From Wocania_A spongiicola (GTDB lineage Bacteria > Bacteroidota > Bacteroidia > Flavobacteriales > Flavobacteriaceae), in contig NZ_JAMFLZ010000003.1 of NCBI RefSeq assembly GCF_023502325.1, forward strand, positions 62,001 through 126,000: DNA of 64,000 nt, written 5' to 3'. This document shows, piece after piece, positions 37,093 through 46,449 of the stretch. How positions within the stretch are numbered: position 1 is the first letter of the stretch; each line of letters opens with the position of its first letter. The translations under genes and the position numbers were made by a program. The notes under the pieces were generated by a model. That model was not told the origin of the DNA. It ran no database searches and was given only the letters and a program-made list of their open reading frames with translations.

Positions 37093-37722
37093 ATGGATAC
37101 TATAAAACAGTTGCAATGGCGCTATGCCACTAAAAAGTTTGATGCCGATAAAAAACTAACTAAAAAAAAGTTAAACATTTTAAAGCAAGCATTTAACTTA
37201 ACTGCTACATCTTTCGGGTTGCAAACTTTACGCTTAATAATTATTGAAAATAAAGACTTGAGAGCTTCCTTAGTCGAACATTCATACAATCAAAATCAAG
37301 TTTTAGAGGCATCTCATCTGTTAGTAATTTGTGTTCAAGATAATATTGAAATCAGCGACATAAATAATTACTATAAAAATATAAAAACAATACGAAATAC
37401 GCCAGACAGTATTTTGGAGCCATACAGAAAAGACCTCATAGAAATGATGAGTAATAAGTCTATTGATGAACGTCAACAATGGTCTAAAAATCAAGCATAT
37501 ATTGCCTTAGGTAATTTAATGACAATTTGTGCAGTAGAAGGTATAGACTCTTGTCCAATGGAAGGTTTTGTTTCAGAAAGATACGATACTATTTTAAAAT
37601 TAAAAGAAAGCGGATTAAAATCTGTATTATTGCTACCTGTAGGTTATAGGGCAAAAGACGACATGTTTTCGTCTTTCAAAAAAGTAAGAAAACCAATTGA
37701 AGAAACAATTATAGAACTATAA
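37093..37722 (+). CDS. NAD(P)H-dependent nitroreductase family protein
   Basis: The 209-residue protein fits the FMN-dependent nitroreductase family: RYATKKFDADKKL at the N-terminus (FMN phosphate-binding Arg), FNLTATSFGLQTLRLIII, and the C-terminal CAVEGIDSCPMEGF followed by LLLPVGYR and a Lys/Arg-rich FKKVRKP stretch. The length equals the family norm. The protein should reduce nitro compounds or quinones as a homodimer with bound FMN in the cytoplasm. It is monocistronic, next to tRNA-Ser on the core side of the island boundary, and followed by an intergenic repeat. Confidence 0.9.
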   Translation: MDTIKQLQWRYATKKFDADKKLTKKKLNILKQAFNLTATSFGLQTLRLIIIENKDLRASLVEHSYNQNQVLEASHLLVICVQDNIEISDINNYYKNIKTIRNTPDSILEPYRKDLIEMMSNKSIDERQQWSKNQAYIALGNLMTICAVEGIDSCPMEGFVSERYDTILKLKESGLKSVLLLPVGYRAKDDMFSSFKKVRKPIEETIIEL

Positions 37723-37725
37723 ATA

Positions 37726-37821
37726 TTGGGCGTTACCACAAGGGTCGGGCTTTACGCTACAATCTTTTTCAATAAAAATAAAAAAGGATTTTCACTACAA
37801 TCCCTAACGCAAAAGCACCCA
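37726..37821. repeat. Flavobacterial-type intergenic palindromic repeat
   Basis: TTGGGCGTTA at the left is mirrored by CTAACGC and CACCCAA at the right. Inside, AATCTTTTT is mirrored by AAAAAGGATT, so the whole element can fold into a long hairpin. It contains CGGGCTTT and AATCCCTAACGC, which I remember from a widespread family of intergenic repeats in Flavobacteriales. It fills nearly the whole gap between two genes. The family identity is from memory, not searched. Confidence 0.5.
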
Positions 37822-37842
37822 ACATAAAATAAAAATAAAGTT

Positions 37843-39036
37843 ATGCCAGGATTTGAATTATTTGGACAAGCCGAACGTGAAGAATTAAATGATGTTTTAG
37901 ATAATGGCGTATTAATGCGCTATGGTTTCGATGGTATGCGAAACGGACATTGGAAAGCCAAATCACTAGAAAAACAATTAGAGCAGCAATTACAAGTAAA
38001 ACACGCACAGTTAGTATCTAGCGGAACTGCAGCAGTATCTGTAGCTTTAGCGTCTGCAGGAGTAGGAGCAGGAGATGAGGTTATTATGCCAACATTTACT
38101 TTCGTGGCGAGCTTTGAAGCTATTATGATGCTTGGAGCTGTTCCTATTTTAGTAGATATAGATGATACCTTAACACTATGTCCAAATAAAGTTAAAGAAG
38201 CAATAACATCTAAGACAAAGGCTATCATGCCAGTACATATGTGTGGCAGTATGGCTAACTTAGAAGCTCTTCAAGATATTTGTAAAGCACACAATTTAAT
38301 TCTTATTGAAGACTCTTCACAAGCAACTGGAGCAACTTACAAAGGGAAGCCATTAGGGAGTATTGGCGATTTAGGCTGTTTGTCACTCGATTTTGTAAAA
38401 ATAATTACTGCAGGAGAAGGTGGTGCGGTACTAACAAATAATGAAGACTATTATAGACATGCAGATCATTATTCAGATCACGGCCATGACCATGTAGGTA
38501 ATGACAGAGGAGCAGAAACCCATCCGTTTTTAGGTTATAATTTTCGAATCTCAGAATTGCATGCCGCAGTTGGTTTAGCACAATTAAAACGTTTAGATGA
38601 GTTTGTGTCAATTCAAAAGAAAAACTATACTATAATTCGTGAAGCGCTTTCAGAAGTTCCAGAAATTACCTTCAGAACCGTTCCAGAAGGCGGAGAAGAA
38701 AGCTATTCCTTTTTAAGCTTCTTTTTACCAGATTTACAGGTTTCAAGAAAAGTTTCGGAAGCTTTAAAAGAAAACGGTATTGATGGTTGTTTTCATTATT
38801 TCGATAACAATTGGCATTATATACGAGAATGGCAGCACCTTAAAAAAATAAAATCGTTGTATCCAATTTCTGAAGAGGTTAAAAACGGTTTAAATTATCT
38901 TCAAACAAAAACTTTTGAGCAGTCTGACCACTACATTGCTAGGAACATATCTTGTTTAATAAAATTGTCTTGGACAGAAGATGAAGTAAAGCAAAGAGTT
39001 ACTAAAATGGTCAAAATAATTACCGAAAACATATAA
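37843..39036 (+). CDS. DegT/DnrJ/EryC1/StrS-family PLP aminotransferase
   Basis: The 397-residue protein shows the family hallmarks: SSGTAAVSVALASAGVGAGD (PLP phosphate region), MPTFTFVASFEAI, an IEDSSQATGATYKG aspartate motif, and FVKIITAGEGGA with the PLP-binding Lys186. The HPFLGYNFRISELHAAVGLAQL stretch is also typical. Such enzymes transaminate keto sugars for surface polysaccharides, but here no sugar-biosynthesis neighbours are present, so the substrate is unclear. The length and complete motifs suggest an active enzyme. It stands alone between the repeat and a DUF3857 gene in the same direction. Confidence 0.9.
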   Translation: MPGFELFGQAEREELNDVLDNGVLMRYGFDGMRNGHWKAKSLEKQLEQQLQVKHAQLVSSGTAAVSVALASAGVGAGDEVIMPTFTFVASFEAIMMLGAVPILVDIDDTLTLCPNKVKEAITSKTKAIMPVHMCGSMANLEALQDICKAHNLILIEDSSQATGATYKGKPLGSIGDLGCLSLDFVKIITAGEGGAVLTNNEDYYRHADHYSDHGHDHVGNDRGAETHPFLGYNFRISELHAAVGLAQLKRLDEFVSIQKKNYTIIREALSEVPEITFRTVPEGGEESYSFLSFFLPDLQVSRKVSEALKENGIDGCFHYFDNNWHYIREWQHLKKIKSLYPISEEVKNGLNYLQTKTFEQSDHYIARNISCLIKLSWTEDEVKQRVTKMVKIITENI

Positions 39037-39059
39037 TTAATATTTTTTAACCTAATCCT

Positions 39060-42000
39060 ATGAAAAAGCATACACTAATTTTTCTATGTGCATTATTTAC
39101 TTTTAGTTCAATTTATTCCCAAAACACATACAATGAGTTTTGGAATAAGTTGTTGAATAACGATAGAGAGTCTGCAAATTCTATTTTTGAAAATTTAAAA
39201 AGTGATGATTTACAAGGGTTGGTGATTAATGAGATTTTAAGAGAAGAGAATGGACAGTTTTTTTCTAACAAACCATTCATTAACAAGGTTTTAAGTCAAA
39301 AAGATTTTGAATATTATTTATATGCTTTATGGAATAAAACCTATTTTTTTGATAATTATTTGGCAACGGGCTTAAATGGTAAAAATAAAAGAATCTTAGA
39401 AGAAGTTTCAAAATCAAAAATTACAAACGCTACAATTAAAGATGCGATTATTTATTTAAATTCCGTTGTAGCTCGCCATAGTAATAATTGGGAACGCTAT
39501 TTTAGCTTAAATGATTCTATTAAAGTTATTAAAGATTGGGAATATTGTGGAGTTTTTGAAAACCTTAACGAAAGTGGTTTAGACAGTTATTACCCTCCAG
39601 AAACACTTCCATTTAGTAAAACAGACTTTGATGCTAAAAGTAATGGTTATGTTAACTGGTATAAATCAAATAATGCAAAAGAAGCATACCAATTTTTTAC
39701 AAATCACGAGGAGTTTGGGTCTGGTGTAAATTATGCACAAACATTTGTTACTGCAAAGGCAGATAAAGAGGTTTCGCTACGAATTGGCTGTGGGTCAGCT
39801 TTTAAAGTATGGCTGAATGATGTTATTGTATTCGAAAACACAGAAGACGTTATAACAGAGTTAGATGCATATAAGCTAAACTTAACAATACCTAAAGGAA
39901 CTAATAGATTATTATTTAAACTAGCAGAAAGTAATTCTTCAAGTTATTTCATAGCAAAGTTTATAGATAAAAATGGTAAAGAGCCAGAAGGAATAACTTA
40001 CTCATCGACAGTTACAGATTATAATAAAAATGACAGATCTAAATTAAATATAGAAATTTTAGATAATGAATTTGAGACATATTTTTTAAATAAAATAAAG
40101 GAAGAACCAAATAACTTTTTTTATGTGTATTGTTTAAATGGTGTTTACTTACGTAATTCTAAGCAAAAGGAAGCAAAGGATTTACTAAGCCCTTATATTA
40201 TTAAGTACCCAAAAAGTTCGCTAATTAGAAAAATGCTAATGTTAATTTATAGCAGCGAAGGAGATACAACAAGCTACAACGAATTAAAAAAGAATTTAGA
40301 ATTAGATGATCCAAACTATTATTTGCCACTAGTTTTAAAAGTAATAGATTTTAGAGAACTAAATAGGATGTCTATAAGTGAATTAGAAGCTTTTTTAAAG
40401 CAATTTAAAGAAACTGTAAATAATGATATTTTACGTTTAACAGCTGATTTTATTTATTATGCTAGAAAAGAAGATTTAATAAACGTTAGAAAAAATCTAG
40501 ACTCACTTTTAGAATTATCTCAAGATAATTTGAGATTATTATTGGCATATTCCCCTTTATATTCCTCTTTGTTTAAAGAAGACAACAAAACAAAGGCATT
40601 GCTAGAAGATATAAATAAACGCTATTTTGACATGTCGGCTATAACACAATTAGCAAGGTATTACGAAAAATTAAATAAAAAAGATAAGGTTATAGAGCTA
40701 TATACCAAAAATCTACAACACTTGTCCGCAGATAATTTATATTTAATAAAGGTTATAAAAAAACTTCATAGTTATAAAAACTATAAAGAATCATTAAAAT
40801 ATATTGATATGGCATTGGGTAATTTCCCTTATTCATTTCAAGCACTAGAATTAAAAGGAGATGCGCTAGTGCAATTAAGCAAAAACAAAGAAGCGATACA
40901 AGCATACGAAAAATCATTGAGATTTAACAGTGCAAAGAGTTCTTTAAGAAAAAAAATTAAAGACTTAAAGAATGAATCGAATATTATAAACGACTTTGCA
41001 TTGAAAAATGTTTATTCATACATTGAAAGCAATCGTGAAAAAATAAAAACTAATAACTACGGATATAATATTTTGCTAGATGATTATACAGTAGAATTAT
41101 ATAGTGAAGGAGGAGGAAGGTACAGAACTACATATATTTATGAAATAACTTCTGATGCAGGAGTTGAATCATTCAAAGAATATAATTTAGGATTATCTGG
41201 TAGTTATTTTATAAGTAAATCTGAGATTGTTAAAAAAGATAAAAGTGTAGTTCCAGCTGAAAAAAGTGGATCAAAATTAGTTTTTAATGGGCTCTCTACA
41301 GGTGATGTTGTTCACATAGATTATGAAGGTTCTTTTTCTAGTACTGGTCGATTTTATAAGGATTATACAGATAAATTCATGTTTGATTCTTTTCACCCTA
41401 CAGTAAAAACTTCACTAAAATTAATTGTACCAAAAAACCATAAGATATTTTACAAAGCTGTAAATGGAAATTTAGAGCCTAAAAAATCTCAAATAGGAAA
41501 TTATGATGTGTACGATTGGAGTCTTGAAGGTTTAGAAGGCTTAGCTCAAACTGAAGACTATATGCCTAACAATGAAGATATTGCTAGATATTTGCATATT
41601 AGTACAATACCAAGTTGGAATGACATCGCAGTTTGGTATTCAGATTTAGTAAGAGCTAGCATTGAAGAAACGTCTACTGTAAAAAAGGCATTTAATAAAA
41701 TTTTTCCAAATGGATATCTAAAGCTTTCTGAAGATGAAAGATCTAAAGCAATTTACAATTACATTAAAAACAATTTTACTTATAGCTATGTAAATTTCAA
41801 ACAAAGTGGTTTTGTGCCTCAAAAACCTACAAAAACTATAAAAACAAATTTAGGCGACTGTAAAGATTTTTCAACGTTATATGTCACTCTAGCAAATATG
41901 GCGCAATTGAATGCAAATTTAGTGTTGGTTTTAACTTCTGATTATGGCCAAAATAATTTGATACTTCCTAGCACAGATTTTAATCATTGTATTGTAAAAG

Positions 42001-42812
42001 TTGAAATTAATGAAAAAGAGCAGTTTTTAGAGCTTACAGATAAGTACTTACCATATAAATCTTTACCTAATTCATTAAGAGGGGCTACCGCTTTAGAAAT
42101 CCCTTTTAAGACTAACGGGGAAGTTAAAAAATATGATTTGTTTAAGCTTAATGATGTTACAAGAGATAAATCAGTATTTACAAATAAAGTTGATGTTTTT
42201 GTCAAAGAAAACAAAATTAATATGACCATAGATACAGAGTTTAAAGGACATATAAATTCGTATTATGCAAGTGTTTTATCAGAACCAAATGAAGAAGTGG
42301 TGAAAAAATCTATTTTTGATGAGCTAAAGGGGTTAATTAATGAAGATTTTGTATTAAATAAATTATATAATGCGAATAGAATTGACGATGATAAAATTAT
42401 TAAATATACATCAGAGGTGACAATTGATAAAAAAATTAATAAAATAGGTTCTATTAATATTTTTAAGTTACCAAAGGTTTCTAACCCATACACAAATAAT
42501 ATTGTAAGCCTTGATAAACGTTATTACCCAATTGAATATATTAAATATGAGAATATTGATGAGTATTATAATTACTATGATGTTTTTATTGAAGAAGGAC
42601 AAAAATTTATTGAAATCCCAAAGAGCAATACATTTACCTATAAAGACCATTCTTACAGTGTTAGCTTTAAACTAATTAATGATAATCACTTAAGAGTTGA
42701 AAGGCATTCAAAAACACCAGCAAATGCGATTACTCCAGAAGATTATTCTACTTTTAAAGACTATGTCAAATCTATTATTGAAGCAGAAGAAGAGTTTATA
42801 GGTTTTAAATAA
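39060..42812 (+). CDS. Secreted DUF3857 and transglutaminase-like protein with TPR region
   Basis: The 1250-residue protein begins with a Sec signal peptide (cleavage near SSIYSQ). A jelly-roll/PA14-like region lies about residues 220-310 (LRIGCGSAFKVWLNDVIVF). Helical TPR-type repeats follow to about 640 (YEKLNKKDKVIELYTKNL, then ALVQLSKNKEAIQAYEKSLR). A DUF3857 domain runs about 655-830 and a transglutaminase-like domain about 870-1000 with Cys934 (LGDCKDFS), His976 (DFNHCIVK) and Asp994 (ELTDKYL), the complete triad. The rest is a beta-rich tail. It probably acts in the periplasm. Proteins of this type are frequent in Bacteroidota, but the substrate is unknown. Confidence 0.85.
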   Translation: MKKHTLIFLCALFTFSSIYSQNTYNEFWNKLLNNDRESANSIFENLKSDDLQGLVINEILREENGQFFSNKPFINKVLSQKDFEYYLYALWNKTYFFDNYLATGLNGKNKRILEEVSKSKITNATIKDAIIYLNSVVARHSNNWERYFSLNDSIKVIKDWEYCGVFENLNESGLDSYYPPETLPFSKTDFDAKSNGYVNWYKSNNAKEAYQFFTNHEEFGSGVNYAQTFVTAKADKEVSLRIGCGSAFKVWLNDVIVFENTEDVITELDAYKLNLTIPKGTNRLLFKLAESNSSSYFIAKFIDKNGKEPEGITYSSTVTDYNKNDRSKLNIEILDNEFETYFLNKIKEEPNNFFYVYCLNGVYLRNSKQKEAKDLLSPYIIKYPKSSLIRKMLMLIYSSEGDTTSYNELKKNLELDDPNYYLPLVLKVIDFRELNRMSISELEAFLKQFKETVNNDILRLTADFIYYARKEDLINVRKNLDSLLELSQDNLRLLLAYSPLYSSLFKEDNKTKALLEDINKRYFDMSAITQLARYYEKLNKKDKVIELYTKNLQHLSADNLYLIKVIKKLHSYKNYKESLKYIDMALGNFPYSFQALELKGDALVQLSKNKEAIQAYEKSLRFNSAKSSLRKKIKDLKNESNIINDFALKNVYSYIESNREKIKTNNYGYNILLDDYTVELYSEGGGRYRTTYIYEITSDAGVESFKEYNLGLSGSYFISKSEIVKKDKSVVPAEKSGSKLVFNGLSTGDVVHIDYEGSFSSTGRFYKDYTDKFMFDSFHPTVKTSLKLIVPKNHKIFYKAVNGNLEPKKSQIGNYDVYDWSLEGLEGLAQTEDYMPNNEDIARYLHISTIPSWNDIAVWYSDLVRASIEETSTVKKAFNKIFPNGYLKLSEDERSKAIYNYIKNNFTYSYVNFKQSGFVPQKPTKTIKTNLGDCKDFSTLYVTLANMAQLNANLVLVLTSDYGQNNLILPSTDFNHCIVKVEINEKEQFLELTDKYLPYKSLPNSLRGATALEIPFKTNGEVKKYDLFKLNDVTRDKSVFTNKVDVFVKENKINMTIDTEFKGHINSYYASVLSEPNEEVVKKSIFDELKGLINEDFVLNKLYNANRIDDDKIIKYTSEVTIDKKINKIGSINIFKLPKVSNPYTNNIVSLDKRYYPIEYIKYENIDEYYNYYDVFIEEGQKFIEIPKSNTFTYKDHSYSVSFKLINDNHLRVERHSKTPANAITPEDYSTFKDYVKSIIEAEEEFIGFK

Positions 42813-42861
42813 AATTATTTAAATATAAATAACGATTTAAGATATTGTGAAGAATAGTGTT

Positions 42862-44007
42862 TTAATATTTCACATACTCTACAATCTCCAAACCATAACC
42901 AATTAATCCAACACGTTTGGTTTGTTCGGTATTTGAGACCAAACTTAATTTATGAATATTTAAGTCGTGTAAAATTTGTGCACCAATACCAAAATCTCGG
43001 TTATCCATATTTATTTTTGGTGCTTTGGAAACTTTATTTGGACTTTGGCTTTCCTTTAAAAAGGATAAACGCTTCAAAATATTCATAGACTGAGATTCTT
43101 GATTTATAAAAATAATTGCCCCCTTACCGTTACTGTTAATAAGCTTAAACATATTATCAAGTTGCTTATCTACATTATTAGTAAGTGTACCAAGAATATC
43201 ATTATTAATTAGAGTAGAATTTATTCTGGTAAGTACAGGTTCGTTGTCCTTCCATTGGCCTTTTGTTAAAGCTATATGCACTTGATTATTAGTAGTTTGC
43301 TTATATGCTCTTAAACGAAAACTTCCAAATCGAGTTTCTATTTGAAAATCTTCTTTTTTCTCAATTAATGAATCGTGTTGCATTCTATACGCAACTAAAT
43401 CTTCAATCGAAACAATTTTTAAATCTAGTTTCTTCGCAACCTTCATAAGCTGTGGTAAACGTGCCATAGTACCATCTTCATTCATAATCTCTACTATTAC
43501 ACCAGCAGGTTCTAAACCTGCTAAACGTGCAAAATCAATAGCCGCTTCAGTATGTCCTGTACGTCGTAAAACACCACCTTCTTTAGCTACTAAAGGAAAT
43601 ATATGCCCAGGCCTACCAAGTTCAAAAGGTTTAGTGTCTATGTCTATTAACGCCTTTACCGTTTTTGCTCTATCGCTTGCAGAAATGCCTGTTGTTACTC
43701 CATTTCCTCTTAAATCTACAGATACAGTAAAAGCAGTTTCCATAGGGTCTGTATTATTGCGAACCATCATATTAAGTTCCAGTTCTTTACACCTATTTTC
43801 GGTAAGCGGAGTGCAAATAAGACCTCTACCATGAGTTGCCATAAAGTTTATCATTTGTGGGGTAACCTTATCAGCTGCGGCCACAAAATCACCTTCATTT
43901 TCACGGTTTTCGTCATCAACAACAATAATTACTTTTCCATTTCTGATATCATCTATTGCTTCATGGATTGTATTCAGTTTAAATTCCGAAGTTTTATTTG
44001 TTGTCAT
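42862..44007 (-). CDS. ribB: 3,4-dihydroxy-2-butanone 4-phosphate synthase with degenerate GTP cyclohydrolase II domain
   Basis: The first ~200 residues are a complete RibB domain of riboflavin synthesis (VVDDENRENEGDF, THGRGLICTPL, RRTGHTEAAIDFARL). The C-terminal ~175 residues align with the RibA half of RibBA fusions (RFGSFRLRAYK), but the zinc motif normally read as SECxxGDxxxSxRCDCG is here RINSTLINNDILGTLTNNVD, lacking all three Cys. GTP cyclohydrolase activity is therefore unlikely. I chose the second Met (44007): a perfect -7 element (44027-44034) lies only 5 bases before the upstream ATG at 44022, so transcription should start around that codon. A start at 44022 adds MILEP. Confidence 0.85.
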   Translation of the reverse strand: MTTNKTSEFKLNTIHEAIDDIRNGKVIIVVDDENRENEGDFVAAADKVTPQMINFMATHGRGLICTPLTENRCKELELNMMVRNNTDPMETAFTVSVDLRGNGVTTGISASDRAKTVKALIDIDTKPFELGRPGHIFPLVAKEGGVLRRTGHTEAAIDFARLAGLEPAGVIVEIMNEDGTMARLPQLMKVAKKLDLKIVSIEDLVAYRMQHDSLIEKKEDFQIETRFGSFRLRAYKQTTNNQVHIALTKGQWKDNEPVLTRINSTLINNDILGTLTNNVDKQLDNMFKLINSNGKGAIIFINQESQSMNILKRLSFLKESQSPNKVSKAPKINMDNRDFGIGAQILHDLNIHKLSLVSNTEQTKRVGLIGYGLEIVEYVKY

Positions 44008-44026
44008 AGGTTCTAAAATCATAGTA

Positions 44027-44034
44027 CAAAGATA
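44027..44034 (-). promoter_or_regulatory. Bacteroidota -7 promoter element of ribB
   Basis: On the - strand this reads TATCTTTG, a perfect TAnnTTTG match. It sits too close to the first possible ATG (44022) for a leader, which favours the start at 44007. Confidence 0.5.
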
Positions 44035-44038
44035 TTGC

Positions 44039-46441
44039 TTATTTTAAACTATCTAAACAATTTTGCTTTAAGTCTTCTTTAATCTTCACATTTAAAAAAG
44101 GATAGACTATCATATATAAAGGAAGACCAATTATTAAAAGGATAATACTCGGTTTTTTCTCTTTCTTATCAATATGGTTATAAAAGTTGTTTAAATTAAG
44201 AATCGATTTTAAATAATATATAATGAAAAGGAATAAAGCTACAATACTAAGTTGAATTGATGCCGATTGTAGCGATGGCATTTTATTGTTTTTAAACACA
44301 AAGAATAGTACTAATAAAACAACACCAATACCGTACAGTATAATTGCAAATTTAGAATGCGCATTGTAGTCTTTTCTACTTTTTTTAGCTTCAGTATTGA
44401 TATTAACATCTTCTGAAACTAAATTTGGTTTTGAAGCAGAAACTTCTTTAATAAACAATTCTTCTTCCATTCTCTTTTTTTGATAGATGTATATAAAGAA
44501 GTATAGCGGAAGTCCAACAATAATGAATAAGAGAGCATTAGAAAACGAGTCTTTTTTAATATGTTTATAGAAGTTAGAGTTACTTATAAATGATTTTATC
44601 AGAGCAAATAAAAACAATACATACACTATTAAACCAATGATAATTAAAATGCTTCCAAGCAATGGAAATTTATTGTTTTCGAGTATAGCTCCTGGTATAG
44701 TTAATATATTTGATATTAAATATAAAATCAAAGCTAGTTTTGAATCTTCTTCAAAACTGTTTTTTAATCGTATAGTTTCTTCTTTTTTATGATTATAAAA
44801 ATCCCCTGAAAACTTTAATTGTTGATTTGAAATACCTCTAGAGTTTATTATTGATAAAGCTGTATTTCTATATTTTGATGAATAACTATATTCTCTATAA
44901 TTTTTAATAATATCAATTAATTTATTATTTTCATAAGCCTGTAAATCTTTATATTCAGAAGAATTTGAATTAAAGATTTCTTCTTTTTGATTAATTACAG
45001 TTTTCTTTAGTCTAAAGAACTTTTTAAGCATTTCAAGTATTCCAGCTCCTTCTGCAATACCTTTATCTTCAGTTGCTCTTTTTGTTAAAAACACACCTAA
45101 AGGAAGCATAACTAGAGTAGAAAACCAGCTAGCTAGTACAGGGTTGAAATCGCCACTTTTTGCACTATTTATTGCAAAAATACCTATGAAATGGTAAGTT
45201 AAAAATAATAGTATAGCAATTACCATAGGTAATCCTAAACCTCCCTTTCTAATTAGTGCACCAAGGGGAGCACCAACAAAAAATAAAATGATACATGCAA
45301 ACCCTAATGCCAATTTTTCGTGAAAAGAAACTATATGTCTGTTATAATTTATTTTTGATAACTTATGTTCTGCCTTTTTAGATTGAATTATTTGTTTTGT
45401 GCTTTTTATGTTTCTTAATGCTAAATCAAGAAGTTGAGATTTGTTTTTAGTTTCAAAAAGGTCTAATATTTCTCCAGTATAAATGGAATCATTTTTAGGT
45501 TCTTTTTTATGCTTTTTTATGTTAATATTTTTTAACCTTGAAATGTTAGTTCGTTGATATAAATTTTTAGAAAGATCTTGATGGGTTTTATTTCTTTTTT
45601 GGGTAAGCGAATCTATAGTGTAGTCTAATTCGCTTAAATTAAGCATGTTAAATCTATCTGAATGTGATTTGTTTTCAAAATCTACTTCAGTATTTATCTG
45701 AGATAAATCTATATTAATAGTATATTTTTCAAACTTACTTTTTGCAAAAGGATGCTTTTCTCTTTCGTTTGGTTTTTTACGAGGTATATCATTATAATAA
45801 TTACCATCATATAAAATAAGCTTTAATACATTTGAAGTCTCTTCACTTGCAAGTTCTCCGGTTTTAGATTTAATGGTAGTTCTGTTTTTCTTCCCATTAT
45901 TACCTTTAATATGTATAAATACGTCTCTAAAATACTGACCTCTATCACCACTTTTTTCTTCAACCTTTATATTGTAATTCCCAATTTGATTAAATTGACC
46001 TTCGGCTATAGCAAGTGCTGGTTTAGTTTTTTTAATATTTGTTCTTAAATTATAAAAATTATAATTTGCCCATGGTATAATATTGTTTGAAAAAACAAAA
46101 GTTACCATAGCTACTACTACAATAAAAATACTAAGACCAGACATGGCACGTTGCAAAGAAATACCAGTTGATTTCATGGCAGCAAACTCATAGTTTTCAG
46201 CAAAATTACCAAACACCATTATAGACGAAAGAAGAATAGTAAGTGGTAAAATTAAAGGAATTAATGTAGGAGTAACATATAATAAAAACTTAAGTATAAC
46301 ATCAATGTCCAAATCTTTTCCCGCTAGCTCTTTGATATATAGCCAGATAGCTTGTAAAACAAAAATCAGCATGAGAATTATAAACACGCTGAGAAAAGTT
46401 TTTAAATATGTGGTTAGTATGTAACGGTCAAGAATTTTCAC
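44039..46441 (-). CDS. LptF/LptG-family permease with extra duplicated membrane tail
   Basis: The 800-residue protein starts with MKILDRYILTTYLKTFLSVF, the classical LptF/G N-terminus, with TM helices at about 15-35, 60-80 and 100-120. A periplasmic domain with FNQIGNYNIKVEE follows, and a second membrane block GFACIILFFVGAPLGALIRKGGLG near 375-400, ending near 470. LptF/G proteins transfer LPS from the inner membrane together with the LptB ATPase. About 300 extra residues follow: two related modules (about 567-690 and 696-795), each with two TM helices, then FY(K/N)HI and a closing (I/F)(I)xGLPLY segment. This extension is not part of the canonical family. LolA and FtsK follow upstream in the same operon. 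Confidence 0.85.
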   Translation of the reverse strand: MKILDRYILTTYLKTFLSVFIILMLIFVLQAIWLYIKELAGKDLDIDVILKFLLYVTPTLIPLILPLTILLSSIMVFGNFAENYEFAAMKSTGISLQRAMSGLSIFIVVVAMVTFVFSNNIIPWANYNFYNLRTNIKKTKPALAIAEGQFNQIGNYNIKVEEKSGDRGQYFRDVFIHIKGNNGKKNRTTIKSKTGELASEETSNVLKLILYDGNYYNDIPRKKPNEREKHPFAKSKFEKYTINIDLSQINTEVDFENKSHSDRFNMLNLSELDYTIDSLTQKRNKTHQDLSKNLYQRTNISRLKNINIKKHKKEPKNDSIYTGEILDLFETKNKSQLLDLALRNIKSTKQIIQSKKAEHKLSKINYNRHIVSFHEKLALGFACIILFFVGAPLGALIRKGGLGLPMVIAILLFLTYHFIGIFAINSAKSGDFNPVLASWFSTLVMLPLGVFLTKRATEDKGIAEGAGILEMLKKFFRLKKTVINQKEEIFNSNSSEYKDLQAYENNKLIDIIKNYREYSYSSKYRNTALSIINSRGISNQQLKFSGDFYNHKKEETIRLKNSFEEDSKLALILYLISNILTIPGAILENNKFPLLGSILIIIGLIVYVLFLFALIKSFISNSNFYKHIKKDSFSNALLFIIVGLPLYFFIYIYQKKRMEEELFIKEVSASKPNLVSEDVNINTEAKKSRKDYNAHSKFAIILYGIGVVLLVLFFVFKNNKMPSLQSASIQLSIVALFLFIIYYLKSILNLNNFYNHIDKKEKKPSIILLIIGLPLYMIVYPFLNVKIKEDLKQNCLDSLK

Positions 46442-46449
46442 AAAAACAC

